This document shows positions 44,660 to 54,234 of a stretch of DNA of 64,000 bases, piece after piece. Both the position numbers and the translations under genes were made by a program. Source of the DNA: JAFIFT01 sp020051095 (GTDB lineage: Bacteria; Pseudomonadota; Gammaproteobacteria; Legionellales; Legionellaceae); contig NZ_CAXMZT010000005.1 of the NCBI RefSeq assembly GCF_964199965.1, positions 186,001 through 250,000 on the forward strand, given 5' to 3'. Position 1 is the first letter of the stretch. Every line of letters starts with the position of its first letter. The notes beneath the pieces are model-generated. The model was not told the origin of the DNA. It was given only the letters and a program-made list of their open reading frames with translations, and searched no databases.

Positions 44660-46177
44660 ATGGCTGCTATATTGTCACTGCTGCAGTCACTCCAACCAAG
44701 TACGCCGCAGGTTTGCGATGAATCAAAGCCAGATTATTGGTGTTTTAAATCAAGGCTTTTAGATAAATACACCCCGGATGGCCAAGGGGATGAATTTTTT
44801 CGTCCCTTTATTTACGATTACGATCACCTCCTTATTATCTATGCTCTAAATTGCTCCCTCATTGCTAAGAGTATCCAAGCTTCCATTAAAATCGATAAAG
44901 ATGACCATTTGTTAGAATCGCATCTTAAAAATGCATTGGCCTTGGCGAATTTACTTTATGTTATCAATACCCATTATTTTAATTCACCTCTAGAGTCTCG
45001 CCGTCTTGAGAAAGAAGAAATTATTTTACGCTGCTTACTTCGTTCCTATGGTTATCGGTTTGAACTGATCCGCGATTTTGATATGGATGAGGATCATGAA
45101 GAGGCTCATAAACCACATGAAAAACCGATATCAAAATGGTTTCGAGAACAAACAGCAAGTGTTAATTGGCCAAGACTATTAATTGTTCGTGTTAAACGTG
45201 TCTTAGACGCGCTTGTTCCCATTTTTAAAGGATTTCCGGGCTTTGCCAACGCTATCTTTTTCATGGATTCGATTGCGAACCCGATTTTTGCCTATTTAGC
45301 CTGGGTGTTTTATGTGCCAAGGCTTTCGCTTAATCTATTTCTGCTGCTAAAAAATGTCCTTCCCCATCCCTGGATGGACAAAAGGCAACGAAATTTGGGG
45401 TTTTTGTTGCGATTTAAATCGCAATTAAAAGATAAATGGTTTGAGTTAGCCAACGATAGCGTGTGGCTTCTTGTGGGACTAATCAATTGCTTTGTGTTGG
45501 TGGGAAGCTTGGCTCCTTGGTCTATGTATTTGACCGTTGCTTTATACGCATTTGACATAGCATTGGCAGGAATTCGTGCTTATATTGAATTGTCACGCTT
45601 AAATCAATTAAAGCAACAGCTTATTGATTTAGCAAAAGACACGCCTCATTCACAGCAGCTAAAAGCATATTTAGAAGAATTAGATAATAATATTGCGCAT
45701 GAAAGACGTCGACTTGGGCTAAGTTTAGTCACAACGACGGGGTTATTTATCGGCATGTTGTTTGCTTTACCTGCCTTTGCCGGCACTCCAGTGATACCGC
45801 TCACTGGTGCGGTGTTTATTGTACTTTTCTGTATTAGTACGTTTGCATGGGGGAAATATATTGATAAGCATAAACCGTGTAAACCCTTGCTGTCATTAGA
45901 GGATGCGCAATTAGTTGAAGTATTTCAATCCAATCAATATCAGCTTCGTCGATCTCGGAGTGTTACTTTTTTGAGTCATTTGGGCAATAAGGAGGGAGAG
46001 TTTGATTCAACGATGGAAAATGAACAACAAACGGCGCTAGATCAGGCTAACTCAAGCAGTGATAACGTTGCATCACAACCAAGACCACGCTTTGATATCT
46101 GGCGTTTTCATCAGGCAAATGATGAAAAAATGTCAAAACGCCACTCATTTCATGGGCCTACTCATCAATATGTTTAA
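44660..46177 (+). CDS. Multi-pass membrane protein of unknown function
   Basis: 505 residues. The first 180 residues are soluble and contain acidic and His/Glu-rich stretches (DFDMDEDHEEAHKPHEK). Hydrophobic segments follow at about 190-235, 265-305 and 350-395, then a polar C-terminal tail of about 100 residues with Ser/Arg-rich sequence and no motif I recognise. It is divergent from the giant LRR/AAA gene with about 190 bases between them, so the two may share regulation. I could not place it in a family; an effector targeted to host membranes is one possibility, not shown. Confidence 0.55.
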   Translation: MAAILSLLQSLQPSTPQVCDESKPDYWCFKSRLLDKYTPDGQGDEFFRPFIYDYDHLLIIYALNCSLIAKSIQASIKIDKDDHLLESHLKNALALANLLYVINTHYFNSPLESRRLEKEEIILRCLLRSYGYRFELIRDFDMDEDHEEAHKPHEKPISKWFREQTASVNWPRLLIVRVKRVLDALVPIFKGFPGFANAIFFMDSIANPIFAYLAWVFYVPRLSLNLFLLLKNVLPHPWMDKRQRNLGFLLRFKSQLKDKWFELANDSVWLLVGLINCFVLVGSLAPWSMYLTVALYAFDIALAGIRAYIELSRLNQLKQQLIDLAKDTPHSQQLKAYLEELDNNIAHERRRLGLSLVTTTGLFIGMLFALPAFAGTPVIPLTGAVFIVLFCISTFAWGKYIDKHKPCKPLLSLEDAQLVEVFQSNQYQLRRSRSVTFLSHLGNKEGEFDSTMENEQQTALDQANSSSDNVASQPRPRFDIWRFHQANDEKMSKRHSFHGPTHQYV

Positions 46178-46335
46178 TCCTTGCCTCTGAGATTTTGTAA
46201 GCATCGCAAGCATCATATGCTACCTATCAAAATGGTCATTTCGATATAACAACCCCTCATCAGCATTTTGGGCACTTTTTCTCTTTGCCTTGGGAAAATG
46301 GATCAATAGGCGGTTTTAAAGAAATCGTGACTATT

Positions 46336-47523
46336 TCAAAAAATACTTTCTCTCACTCTGAAGGCAAGTTTTAATAAATCTTTATGTTCATATTGTCGTA
46401 TAGCAGGTTGAATTGTACTCAAACGCAAACCGACTCTGTTGGTTAGAGGGATGACCGCTAAACTGGTTAAGATATGATTTTCTTCTAATTGATGCATGAC
46501 ACGACGTGGATCTTGTTTTGGACAATCAATCACAAGATGATGAGTACATGTTGCCACGCCTCTATATCTAGCGATGCTGACACCAGATTCTGTTAGAATA
46601 TCAGCTAACAGTTTAGAAAGTTGCATTGCCTGCTTCAAATAGTACTTTTTACCTTGCTTATATTCAATTAAAGTCTGCGCTAAAGCCAATACCCGGTTAT
46701 TCTGATAGCCTCCTACTGAAAAGGGAAACGTGTGGTTCACGAGCGCCTCACTAAATCCTTTATCATTCCATAAGATAATACCGCCTGGTGGCCCAGCGAA
46801 CGCTTTTCCGGTTGAGGCAGTCATGATATCAGCGCCAAATTTGAGTGGATTTGGGAATAATCCATTGGCAATCAAAGCAAGTTCATGGGCACAATCAATG
46901 TGACAGATAACACCATACCGATGGCATAGCTCGATTAATTGATAAAAGTCGGGTTGAATTAAACTGACGGAAAAACCAAATGACAATAGGCGATAGGGGT
47001 GCTGTTTGAACTGTTTTTCCAATAATTCGAAATCAATTGATAAGTCTTGGGTAAACGGAATGTTATCAATATTGACATTTAATTTAGAAAGAATGGAGTT
47101 CTCATGGGTACTTGAATCGCCGCCACATTGAGGTGATACAACACATACTCTATCACCGGGACGAAGCAAAGCAACATAAACAATCATATTCGCCTGAGTG
47201 CCGCCTAACACGCGATGCTCACAAAATTCTACTGAAAACAGATCGCTGCAAAGGTGATGACATAATGAATCAATGTCATCAATATACCTGGTCCCGGCAA
47301 AGTATCGATTATGAACGCCAATATGACCCGCTGCGCTATGCCCTGCAATCGGATCTGATAAATAACAAAGCGTTTGCTTACTCATAAAGCTATCAGCAGC
47401 AAGTAAGTTATCAATCTGCTCGTCTCTGGTTTGGTGGTGCTTGATAAGAAGATCCCTTAAATAATCTTCAGGATCTTCTCGCTCATGCTGATAATTTGTT
47501 AATGCGGTTAATTTATGAGACAA
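46336..47523 (-). CDS. SHMT-like PLP-dependent enzyme
   Basis: 395 residues, fold-type I. The arrangement follows serine hydroxymethyltransferase: YLSDPIAGHSAAGHIGVHNRYFAGTRYIDDID near 54-84, Asp210 in IDCAHELALIA, and the Schiff-base Lys240 in TASTGKAFAGPPGG (SHMT has TTTHKTLRGPRGG). The His before the usual lysine is replaced by Gly, the substrate segment differs, and overall divergence is large, so it is probably not the housekeeping GlyA but a transaldolase or amino-acid aldolase relative. A LysR remnant overlaps its 5' end on the other strand. Confidence 0.65.
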   Translation of the reverse strand: MSHKLTALTNYQHEREDPEDYLRDLLIKHHQTRDEQIDNLLAADSFMSKQTLCYLSDPIAGHSAAGHIGVHNRYFAGTRYIDDIDSLCHHLCSDLFSVEFCEHRVLGGTQANMIVYVALLRPGDRVCVVSPQCGGDSSTHENSILSKLNVNIDNIPFTQDLSIDFELLEKQFKQHPYRLLSFGFSVSLIQPDFYQLIELCHRYGVICHIDCAHELALIANGLFPNPLKFGADIMTASTGKAFAGPPGGIILWNDKGFSEALVNHTFPFSVGGYQNNRVLALAQTLIEYKQGKKYYLKQAMQLSKLLADILTESGVSIARYRGVATCTHHLVIDCPKQDPRRVMHQLEENHILTSLAVIPLTNRVGLRLSTIQPAIRQYEHKDLLKLAFRVRESIF

Positions 47524-47539
47524 GGGAATGCCTCAATCA

Positions 47540-47784
47540 GTGGTTCTATGAACATAAACAATAGTGCAATCGTCATTGAAGCAGTGAGAGCTAATACAGG
47601 AATCGCTTATTTACCTACCTATTTTGGCAAGCATTACCCTGATCTTGTATTCTTCATGCCAACTTATTGGTGTCTTCCTAAACCAAATTATATTACCTAC
47701 CCGCGTAGCACTAATTTGTTAACAAAGATCCATCTTTTTGTTGAGCATATTAAAAATTGTTATGCTGAGAAAGCTAAAGAATAA
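47540..47784 (+). pseudogene. C-terminal fragment of a LysR-type regulator
   Basis: An open frame of 89 codons (47515-47784) reads ASISGSMNINNSAIVIEAVRANTGIAYLPTYFGKHYP and ends in YPRSTNLLTKIHLFVEHIKN. This is the end of a LysR effector-binding domain, where GIAYLP and the final FVEHI helix are typical. The helix-turn-helix and most of the first 200 residues are missing; the frame starts inside the divergent SHMT-like gene. It may be what is left of that gene's divergent regulator. Confidence 0.65.
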
Positions 47785-47846
47785 ACATGACATTCAAACC
47801 GTTGCGAACCGTGCTTAATGAGCGGTATCCAGCGTAATTCCCTGTT

Positions 47847-49529
47847 TTAAATAGTTTTTTCAGCGATGCTTTCGAATAACATTTCTTCAGCGTGCGAGCG
47901 CGTTTGTTCAGTAATGGTTAACCCCCCCATCATTCTCGCAATTTCTTCAACGCGATGATGGTCACTAAGGGCAGTGATTGATGAGAAAGTGGAGCTATCT
48001 TCAATGGTTTTTTCCACCAAAAAATGGTGGTGGGCAGAGGCTGCAACCTGCGGTTGATGGGTCACACAAAATATTTGCAGGCGAGTACCAAGTTGACGCA
48101 GCAACTTGCCAACGAGTGCTGCGGTTGCCCCGCCAATGCCCACATCGACTTCGTCGAATAGCAGGGTAGGGGTTGAGCCTTTTTCGGCAGTGATCATTTG
48201 GATAGCTAGGCTAATCCGAGATAATTCTCCCCCCGAGGCAATTTTTGATAAGCTATCATAGGGCATCCCAGGGTTGGTGCAAACTAAATATTCTACTTTA
48301 TCAAAGCCATGCGATTGGATTTTCTCTAATGGGGTAATACTAACGCGCACTTCACCCTTAGGCATTCCCAGTTTCTGGATGATAGCCGTTATTTCGGCAG
48401 CTAGGTTTGATGCGTGTTTTTTTCGAGATTCAGTCAAGGCTTGGCAGGCAGCCTGGGCTTTTGCTTGTTCTTCAAGGAATGCAATTTGTAAGGCATTTAA
48501 ACGCGTCTCGCTATTTTTTAGGTTGTCTAATTGATTCATTAAAGATGAAAGGTGAGAGGGAAGTTCTTTGGGGTCAATGTGATATTTGCGTGCCATTTGA
48601 TGAATATCACTTAAACGTGCTTCGACGTTATACAGCCGCTCGGGGTCCAGGTCAATTTGGTCAACAAATTGTTGGATTTCGGAAAATGCTTCATCACATT
48701 GAATCATGGCATTATTAATTAGCTCTAAGGCGCTTTTTATCGATGGGTGGGATTCAGGCAAGCATTGTAATTGCTGCAAAACTTGATTCAGGCTACTACT
48801 GATATCGGGGTTACCCTCCTCGCTTGATAATAGTTGGCATGCGAGTTGACTACTTTGTAGATAATCTTTGGCGTGATGGAGAAGTTGATGTTCTTGATCA
48901 AGGGTTTCAATTTCACCCTCGCTGACAGCCAGTTTGCTTAACTCGTCAATTTGAAATTGCAGCAGCGAAATTTTCTCTTCATGAGTGCCTAGCTGCCGTA
49001 AATGAGCTATTTCTTGTTCTAATTGGCGAGTGGCTTTGTAGTGTTGATTGACTTTCATGAGTAACTCTGGATGGTTGGCAAAATCATCCAGTTGTTGGCG
49101 GTGTGTTGGGTGTTGTAGTAAACGTTGATGTTGATGTTGGCCATGAATATCGACTAATAAGGAGGAAAGCTCTTTAATTTTATTCAGAGGAAACGGTTGG
49201 CCATTGATATAACTTTTTGAGCGCCCTTCATTGGCAATCGACCGTCGTAAAATAATTTCTCCTTCATCGGCGATAATGTCATGGTCTTTTAACCAGATAG
49301 CGGGATCACTGTGCGGCTCAAATGTAAAGCTTGCCGTAATTGTGCATATATTTTCACCTTGCCTTACAACAGAAGCATCCGCTCGTTCCCCTAATGCTAA
49401 CATCAAGGCATCTATCATAATGGATTTTCCAGCGCCAGTTTCACCGGTAAACGCGGTCATACCGTCATTAAAATCAAGGGTGAGTGATTTGACAATGGCA
49501 AAATTTTCAATATGCAAGGCGGTCAGCAT
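47847..49529 (-). CDS. recN: DNA repair protein RecN
   Basis: 560 residues, normal for RecN. N-terminal Walker A GETGAGKSIM near 30, a long central coiled coil (150-370), the ABC signature LSRISLAIQMI near 445 and Walker B TLLFDEVDVGIGG near 465. RecN is an SMC-like ATPase that acts early at double-strand breaks. It is 3 bases downstream of nadK on the same strand, and recN-nadK pairing is common in proteobacteria. No LexA box was searched in detail. Confidence 0.93.
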   Translation of the reverse strand: MLTALHIENFAIVKSLTLDFNDGMTAFTGETGAGKSIMIDALMLALGERADASVVRQGENICTITASFTFEPHSDPAIWLKDHDIIADEGEIILRRSIANEGRSKSYINGQPFPLNKIKELSSLLVDIHGQHQHQRLLQHPTHRQQLDDFANHPELLMKVNQHYKATRQLEQEIAHLRQLGTHEEKISLLQFQIDELSKLAVSEGEIETLDQEHQLLHHAKDYLQSSQLACQLLSSEEGNPDISSSLNQVLQQLQCLPESHPSIKSALELINNAMIQCDEAFSEIQQFVDQIDLDPERLYNVEARLSDIHQMARKYHIDPKELPSHLSSLMNQLDNLKNSETRLNALQIAFLEEQAKAQAACQALTESRKKHASNLAAEITAIIQKLGMPKGEVRVSITPLEKIQSHGFDKVEYLVCTNPGMPYDSLSKIASGGELSRISLAIQMITAEKGSTPTLLFDEVDVGIGGATAALVGKLLRQLGTRLQIFCVTHQPQVAASAHHHFLVEKTIEDSSTFSSITALSDHHRVEEIARMMGGLTITEQTRSHAEEMLFESIAEKTI

Positions 49530-49532
49530 GCG

Positions 49533-50420
49533 TTACTCCTGATGTTTGGATTCCCAACCGAGTTTTTTTCTCAAGGTATCATAATAGAGATAATCGACTG
49601 GGTGCAAGAGCCTTAGTTGCTGTGCATTGCGGGTAATTGAAACATATTGGTTTGGCTTGACCATCCGTGATTGGTGACCATCGCAGCTGATGCGCAAGTC
49701 CGCTTCATTTCTTTCACTGATATGCAGATCAATCTGGCTATGACTATCGATAACTAACGGCCTAGAGCTCAAACTGTGGGAAAACATCGGGACGACTACG
49801 ACGGCATTTAGTTGCGGATGCATGATTGGGCCACCCGCCGACAGCGCATAGGCGGTTGAGCCGGTTGGCGTCGCAACTATGAGTCCATCGGAACGATAAC
49901 TGCATACCTTTTGTTTATCAATTTCAATGGAAAACTCAATCAAATGGGTTTCATTCCCGCGACTTAAGACAACATCATTGAGCGCATCGCCTAAAAAATA
50001 GGTGTTTTCTTCATCATGGATACGAGCTTGTAACAAGAACCGACGCTCTTCTATAAACTCGCCACGTAACACCGCCGCTAGTTGGTCATCAATATCGTCA
50101 GGCGCTATGTCGGTCAAAAAGCCTAAGCGTCCTCGGTTGATGCCGATGACAGGGACATTCACCTTAATGGCCATTCGGGCAGCGGATAACAGGCTGCCAT
50201 CACCACCAACAACAATAATAATATCTTGTGATTTACCCATTTCTTCTCGAGACAAAATAGGTAGCTTAAGCTTCGTGCACTCGGAGGTGTCGATATCTTG
50301 GTAAACATCGAGACCATGCTTGGGTAAAAATTTTGATAGCTTTTCTAGGCTATCAATCACATGGCCATTCGAGCGGTGTTGCCGTGCATAAAGAATTGCT
50401 CGTTTAAACACAGATTTCAT
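49533..50420 (-). CDS. nadK: NAD kinase
   Basis: 295 residues. GGDGSLLSAARMA near 72 carries the catalytic Asp of the family, GINRGRLGFLTDIAPDD near 95 and NDVVLSRG near 148 hold the NAD-binding Asn-Asp, and DGLIVATPTGSTAYALSAGGPI near 180 is the conserved nucleotide loop. It phosphorylates NAD to NADP with ATP. It lies between typA (6-base gap) and recN (3-base gap), so the three are probably one transcription unit. Confidence 0.94.
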   Translation of the reverse strand: MKSVFKRAILYARQHRSNGHVIDSLEKLSKFLPKHGLDVYQDIDTSECTKLKLPILSREEMGKSQDIIIVVGGDGSLLSAARMAIKVNVPVIGINRGRLGFLTDIAPDDIDDQLAAVLRGEFIEERRFLLQARIHDEENTYFLGDALNDVVLSRGNETHLIEFSIEIDKQKVCSYRSDGLIVATPTGSTAYALSAGGPIMHPQLNAVVVVPMFSHSLSSRPLVIDSHSQIDLHISERNEADLRISCDGHQSRMVKPNQYVSITRNAQQLRLLHPVDYLYYDTLRKKLGWESKHQE

Positions 50421-50426
50421 AATACG

Positions 50427-52253
50427 CTATTCATCCTCTTTTTGGCTGCGCATGGCTTTTTTGCGCTCATGCTCTTTCAGCGCTTTTTTGCGCAAGCGAA
50501 TATGTTTGGGTGTAACTTCCACTAATTCATCGTCATCAATAAATTCAAGGGCTTGCTCTAAGGATAGCTTAATTGGAGGGGTTAAGATAATATTTTCATC
50601 TGAACCGGCTGCACGGATGTTGGTTAATTGCTTTTCTTTGGTCACATTGACGACTAAATCATTTTCTCGCGAATGGATACCAACGATCATTCCCTCATAA
50701 CACTCGACTTGGGGACCAATAAATAGTCGACCTCGCTCTTGTAGGTTAAACAAAGCAAACGCCCTAGCTGTGCCATGACAGTTGGCAATTAACACGCCAT
50801 TGATACGTTTTCCTAGTCTGCCTTTAAACGCTGGGCCATAATGATCAAAAACATGGTAATTTAAACCCGTGCCTGAGGTTGCTGACAAAAATTCTGTGTG
50901 AAACCCGATTAACCCGCGAGTCGGAATTACATAATCGAGACGAACGCGTCCTTTACCATCGGGAACCATATTCTTTAGCTCACCTTTGCGCTCACCCAGT
51001 TTTTCCATAATCGTGCCTTGATGCGTTTCTTCGACATCGACGGTGAGTTGCTCATAAGGCTCGTGTTTGACGCCATCAACCTCACGTAGAATTACTTCCG
51101 GTTTAGAGATAGCCAGTTCATAGCCTTCTCGACGCATATTTTCAATCAAAATAGATAAGTGGAGCTCGCCACGGCCAGATACGCGAAATTTATCCGGATC
51201 CTCTGCTTGCTCAACCCGCAAGGCCACATTGTGTAATAATTCCGTTTCGAGACGTTCTTTCAACTTACGGCTAGTGACAAATTTGCCCTCTTTACCCGCA
51301 AAAGGGGAGTCGTTGACCTGAAAAGTCATGCTTATCGTGGGCTCATCAACGGTTAAGGGCGGTAGGGCATCAACGTGGTTCGGATCACACAAGGTATCTG
51401 AAATGTTCAAAATCTCGATGCCACTAATTGCAATGATATCGCCCGCGGTAGCCGACATCACTTCAACTCGCTCTAACCCTTTGAATCCAAGTAGCTGCAA
51501 AATACGACCACTGCGAACTTGGCCTTCTTTGTCAATAATCTTTACCGGCGACTTGGCATTTATTTTCCCTCGGGTAATACGACCTATGCCAATTGTTCCG
51601 ACATAAGTTGAATAGTCCAGAGAAGATATTTGCATCTGGAATGGCCCATTTTCATCGACTGGTGGTGGGGAAACTTTTTCAATGATTGTTTGAAGCAGCG
51701 GTTCCATGTCTTTTGCCTCATCCGCTAATTCGAGCATGGCATACCCATTCAAAGCAGAGGCATAAATGATAGGGAAATCAAGCTGCTCATCGGTTGCCCC
51801 GAGATTATCAAATAAATCAAAAACTTGATCGACAACCCAATCGGGTCTAGCCCCTGGTCTATCGATTTTATTAATCACAACAATCGGCTTTAAACCTTGT
51901 GCAAAGGCTTTTTGGGTAACAAACCGGGTTTGTGGCATGGGTCCATCAACAGCGTCGACCAATAACAACACTGAGTCAACCATCGATAAAATGCGTTCTA
52001 CTTCGCCACCAAAGTCAGCGTGACCCGGGGTGTCGACAATATTGATTTGATAATTTTGCCACCGTATGCACGTATTTTTGGCTAAAATAGTGATCCCTCG
52101 TTCTTTTTCGAGATCGTTTGAATCCATGACACGCTCCATATGGGGCGCTCTTTCATCAAGTGTACCGGTTTGCTGTAATAGTTTATCAACAAGTGTGGTT
52201 TTGCCATGATCGACGTGAGCGATAATGGCGATATTTCTAATATTAGTGATCAT
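50427..52253 (-). CDS. typA: Ribosome-associated GTPase TypA/BipA
   Basis: 608 residues, the standard length. Translation-factor GTPase motifs are intact: G1 AHVDHGKTTLVDKL near 12, G2/G3 region RGITILAKN and VDTPGHADFGGEVERIL near 75, and G4 INKIDRPGARPDWV near 128. The C-terminal TypA-specific part includes YVIPTRGLIGFHTEFLSAT and ends in a Lys/Arg-rich tail. It acts on ribosomes, in 50S assembly at low temperature and in stress responses. Confidence 0.94.
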   Translation of the reverse strand: MITNIRNIAIIAHVDHGKTTLVDKLLQQTGTLDERAPHMERVMDSNDLEKERGITILAKNTCIRWQNYQINIVDTPGHADFGGEVERILSMVDSVLLLVDAVDGPMPQTRFVTQKAFAQGLKPIVVINKIDRPGARPDWVVDQVFDLFDNLGATDEQLDFPIIYASALNGYAMLELADEAKDMEPLLQTIIEKVSPPPVDENGPFQMQISSLDYSTYVGTIGIGRITRGKINAKSPVKIIDKEGQVRSGRILQLLGFKGLERVEVMSATAGDIIAISGIEILNISDTLCDPNHVDALPPLTVDEPTISMTFQVNDSPFAGKEGKFVTSRKLKERLETELLHNVALRVEQAEDPDKFRVSGRGELHLSILIENMRREGYELAISKPEVILREVDGVKHEPYEQLTVDVEETHQGTIMEKLGERKGELKNMVPDGKGRVRLDYVIPTRGLIGFHTEFLSATSGTGLNYHVFDHYGPAFKGRLGKRINGVLIANCHGTARAFALFNLQERGRLFIGPQVECYEGMIVGIHSRENDLVVNVTKEKQLTNIRAAGSDENIILTPPIKLSLEQALEFIDDDELVEVTPKHIRLRKKALKEHERKKAMRSQKEDE

Positions 52254-52271
52254 GAATTATCCAGAGAAACT

Positions 52272-53237
52272 TCAATGCGCCATTATACTACAATTCATCA
52301 AATGTTGATGCAATTTTGTTAAGGTATTGCATTGATATAGGTGTTCTAAGGGAATATTGGCTCTTTCTACCTTAAAAAAGTAGCGGACTAACGAGCGCGC
52401 TTGTAAGAGTGCGGAGGGTTCACCGTCGATTAGGGCGATATGTTCAAGCTGTTCGATGAGCAACTCAACCCGCTTTCCAAAGGACGGTTGGCAGGTAACC
52501 CCGCTTAATAATTGTTGATAAAGCCAAGGTTTGCCAGTGCCAGCACGACCAATCATGAAGGCATCACATTGGCTTGTTCTTATTGCTTGAGAAAGGCTTG
52601 ATAAATCGGCAATATCGCCATTGGCAATCACGGGGATGGATATCGACTTTTTAATGGTAGCAATACGCTCCCAATCACTAGGAACATCATACCCTTGTTG
52701 ATAGGTACGTCCATGGACCACGAGCGCATCAGCGCCCGCATTGGCAATTTGCTGGGCAAGAGGGGTGGTCCTTTCATTGTCTAATAAGCGTATTTTGATA
52801 GTTAAGGGTATGGAGATGGCAGCCTTTATCGCCGCAATAATTCTTAGGAGCTGGTCTGGGTTTTCCAAAAGTGCTGATCCAGCGCCTTTTCGACGGATTT
52901 TAGTTTTGGGGCAACCACAATTGATATCGATTAGATCAGCTCCTAATGCTTCACAACGTAAAGCTGCCTTTTGCATGATAGTGGGGTCGGTGCCTGAAAG
53001 TTGGTAACCTAGTATTTGTTCGTCAGGGTGGCGATACAAATAGCGACTATGATTGGCGTGCTTCGTCAAGATGTCTTGGGCAGAGACCATTTCGCTCATA
53101 CAATAAGCAGGGGGATGATAATGATTGAATAGTCGGCGAAAAGGCGCGCAGCTATACCCTGCCAAGGGCGCTTGGATTAATCGGTGAGACAACGTCAGTC
53201 CGCCAAGTTGCCAAGGAGCATCAATTTTCTGTGTCAT
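52272..53237 (-). CDS. tRNA-dihydrouridine synthase (DusB-like)
   Basis: 321 residues. The FMN TIM barrel has LIQAPLAGYSCAPFR near 20, the catalytic-Cys segment INCGCPKTKIRRKGAGSALL near 108-128 (Cys of NCGCP), VHGRT near 183 and IPVIANGDI near 205 and MIGRAGTGKPWLY near 232. It reduces uridines in tRNA D-loops with NADPH. The RKGAGSALL form is closest to DusB, but the subfamily assignment is by eye. Co-oriented with typA, 18 bases apart. Confidence 0.85.
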   Translation of the reverse strand: MTQKIDAPWQLGGLTLSHRLIQAPLAGYSCAPFRRLFNHYHPPAYCMSEMVSAQDILTKHANHSRYLYRHPDEQILGYQLSGTDPTIMQKAALRCEALGADLIDINCGCPKTKIRRKGAGSALLENPDQLLRIIAAIKAAISIPLTIKIRLLDNERTTPLAQQIANAGADALVVHGRTYQQGYDVPSDWERIATIKKSISIPVIANGDIADLSSLSQAIRTSQCDAFMIGRAGTGKPWLYQQLLSGVTCQPSFGKRVELLIEQLEHIALIDGEPSALLQARSLVRYFFKVERANIPLEHLYQCNTLTKLHQHLMNCSIMAH

Positions 53238-53321
53238 TCAATAATAATTTGGTAAGTTGAACTCGCAATTTTAGCGAATAAATGCTATCTTGAACAGATA
53301 TTGGTCATAATAGAGATCTCA

Positions 53322-54107
53322 TTGAAAATACAGGCAAAAAAACGATTTGGCCAGAATTTTCTGCGCGATGAACGTGTTGTGCAGCAAATATTATACGCTT
53401 TGGATATCCATTCTGAGGATCATATTGTTGAAATTGGACCTGGAATGGGGGTATTGACCCAAAAGCTCTGTGGTCAATCAAAGCGTCTAACGGCCATTGA
53501 AATCGATCGAGATTTGATTGGTTACCTCCATTTACAAAAATTGCTCAATGAGCATGCATTTGAGTTAATCGAAGCAGATGCCTTAACCGTTGATTTTAGC
53601 CAATGGCCCGAGCCCATTCGTGTTGTCGGTAATTTACCTTATAACATTTCAACACCGCTAATTATGCGTTTGCTAGGCAGCACTGATCATATTCAAGATA
53701 TGCATTTTATGTTACAAAAGGAAGTGGTTGAAAGGATTTGCGCTGAGGCAGGAAACAAAACATTTGGGCGACTTTCAGTGATATGTCAATATTATTGCCA
53801 AACGGACTACCTGTTTGATGTGCCGCCAACGGCCTTTCATCCTCAGCCGAAAGTTGAATCCGCTGTGGTTCGTTTGACACCCCATAAAGCCCCGCTATTT
53901 GGTGAGGTTCCTCGAGATGCACTTGAGAAACTGGTCGCGCAAGCTTTTTCGACACGCCGCAAAACCTTAGCTAACAATCTAAAGCCAATCATGACAAAAG
54001 AAGACATTGAAGCGATTGACATAGACCCAGGCCTTCGCCCAGAGCAGTTAGAAGTTTTCCAATTTGTCAAACTGACCCAGAGTTGGATGGATAGTCAAGT
54101 TCCTTGA
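53322..54107 (+). CDS. rsmA: 16S rRNA (adenine1518/1519-N6) dimethyltransferase
   Basis: About 261 residues if translation starts at the TTG at 53322 (KIQAKKRFGQNFLRDE); a TTG at 53301 is also in frame and no ATG lies near, so the start is uncertain. KsgA motifs: KRFGQNFLRD, VEIGPGMGVLT (SAM motif I), VVGNLPYNISTPLIMRLL (motif IV NLPY) and FSTRRKTLANNL. It dimethylates two adenines in helix 45 during 30S maturation. Divergent from the dus gene. Confidence 0.92.
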   Translation: MKIQAKKRFGQNFLRDERVVQQILYALDIHSEDHIVEIGPGMGVLTQKLCGQSKRLTAIEIDRDLIGYLHLQKLLNEHAFELIEADALTVDFSQWPEPIRVVGNLPYNISTPLIMRLLGSTDHIQDMHFMLQKEVVERICAEAGNKTFGRLSVICQYYCQTDYLFDVPPTAFHPQPKVESAVVRLTPHKAPLFGEVPRDALEKLVAQAFSTRRKTLANNLKPIMTKEDIEAIDIDPGLRPEQLEVFQFVKLTQSWMDSQVP

Positions 54108-54234
54108 CAATGGGCAAGGCTACCGCCATCAATCGATGCTTCCTCCACCCAAAATTTCTATTCCAATATTTTGGCTTGTTGTATAAATTTAATGTATAAT
54201 ATCGCATTTTTTACTTATCCTTTTTTCTACAGTC

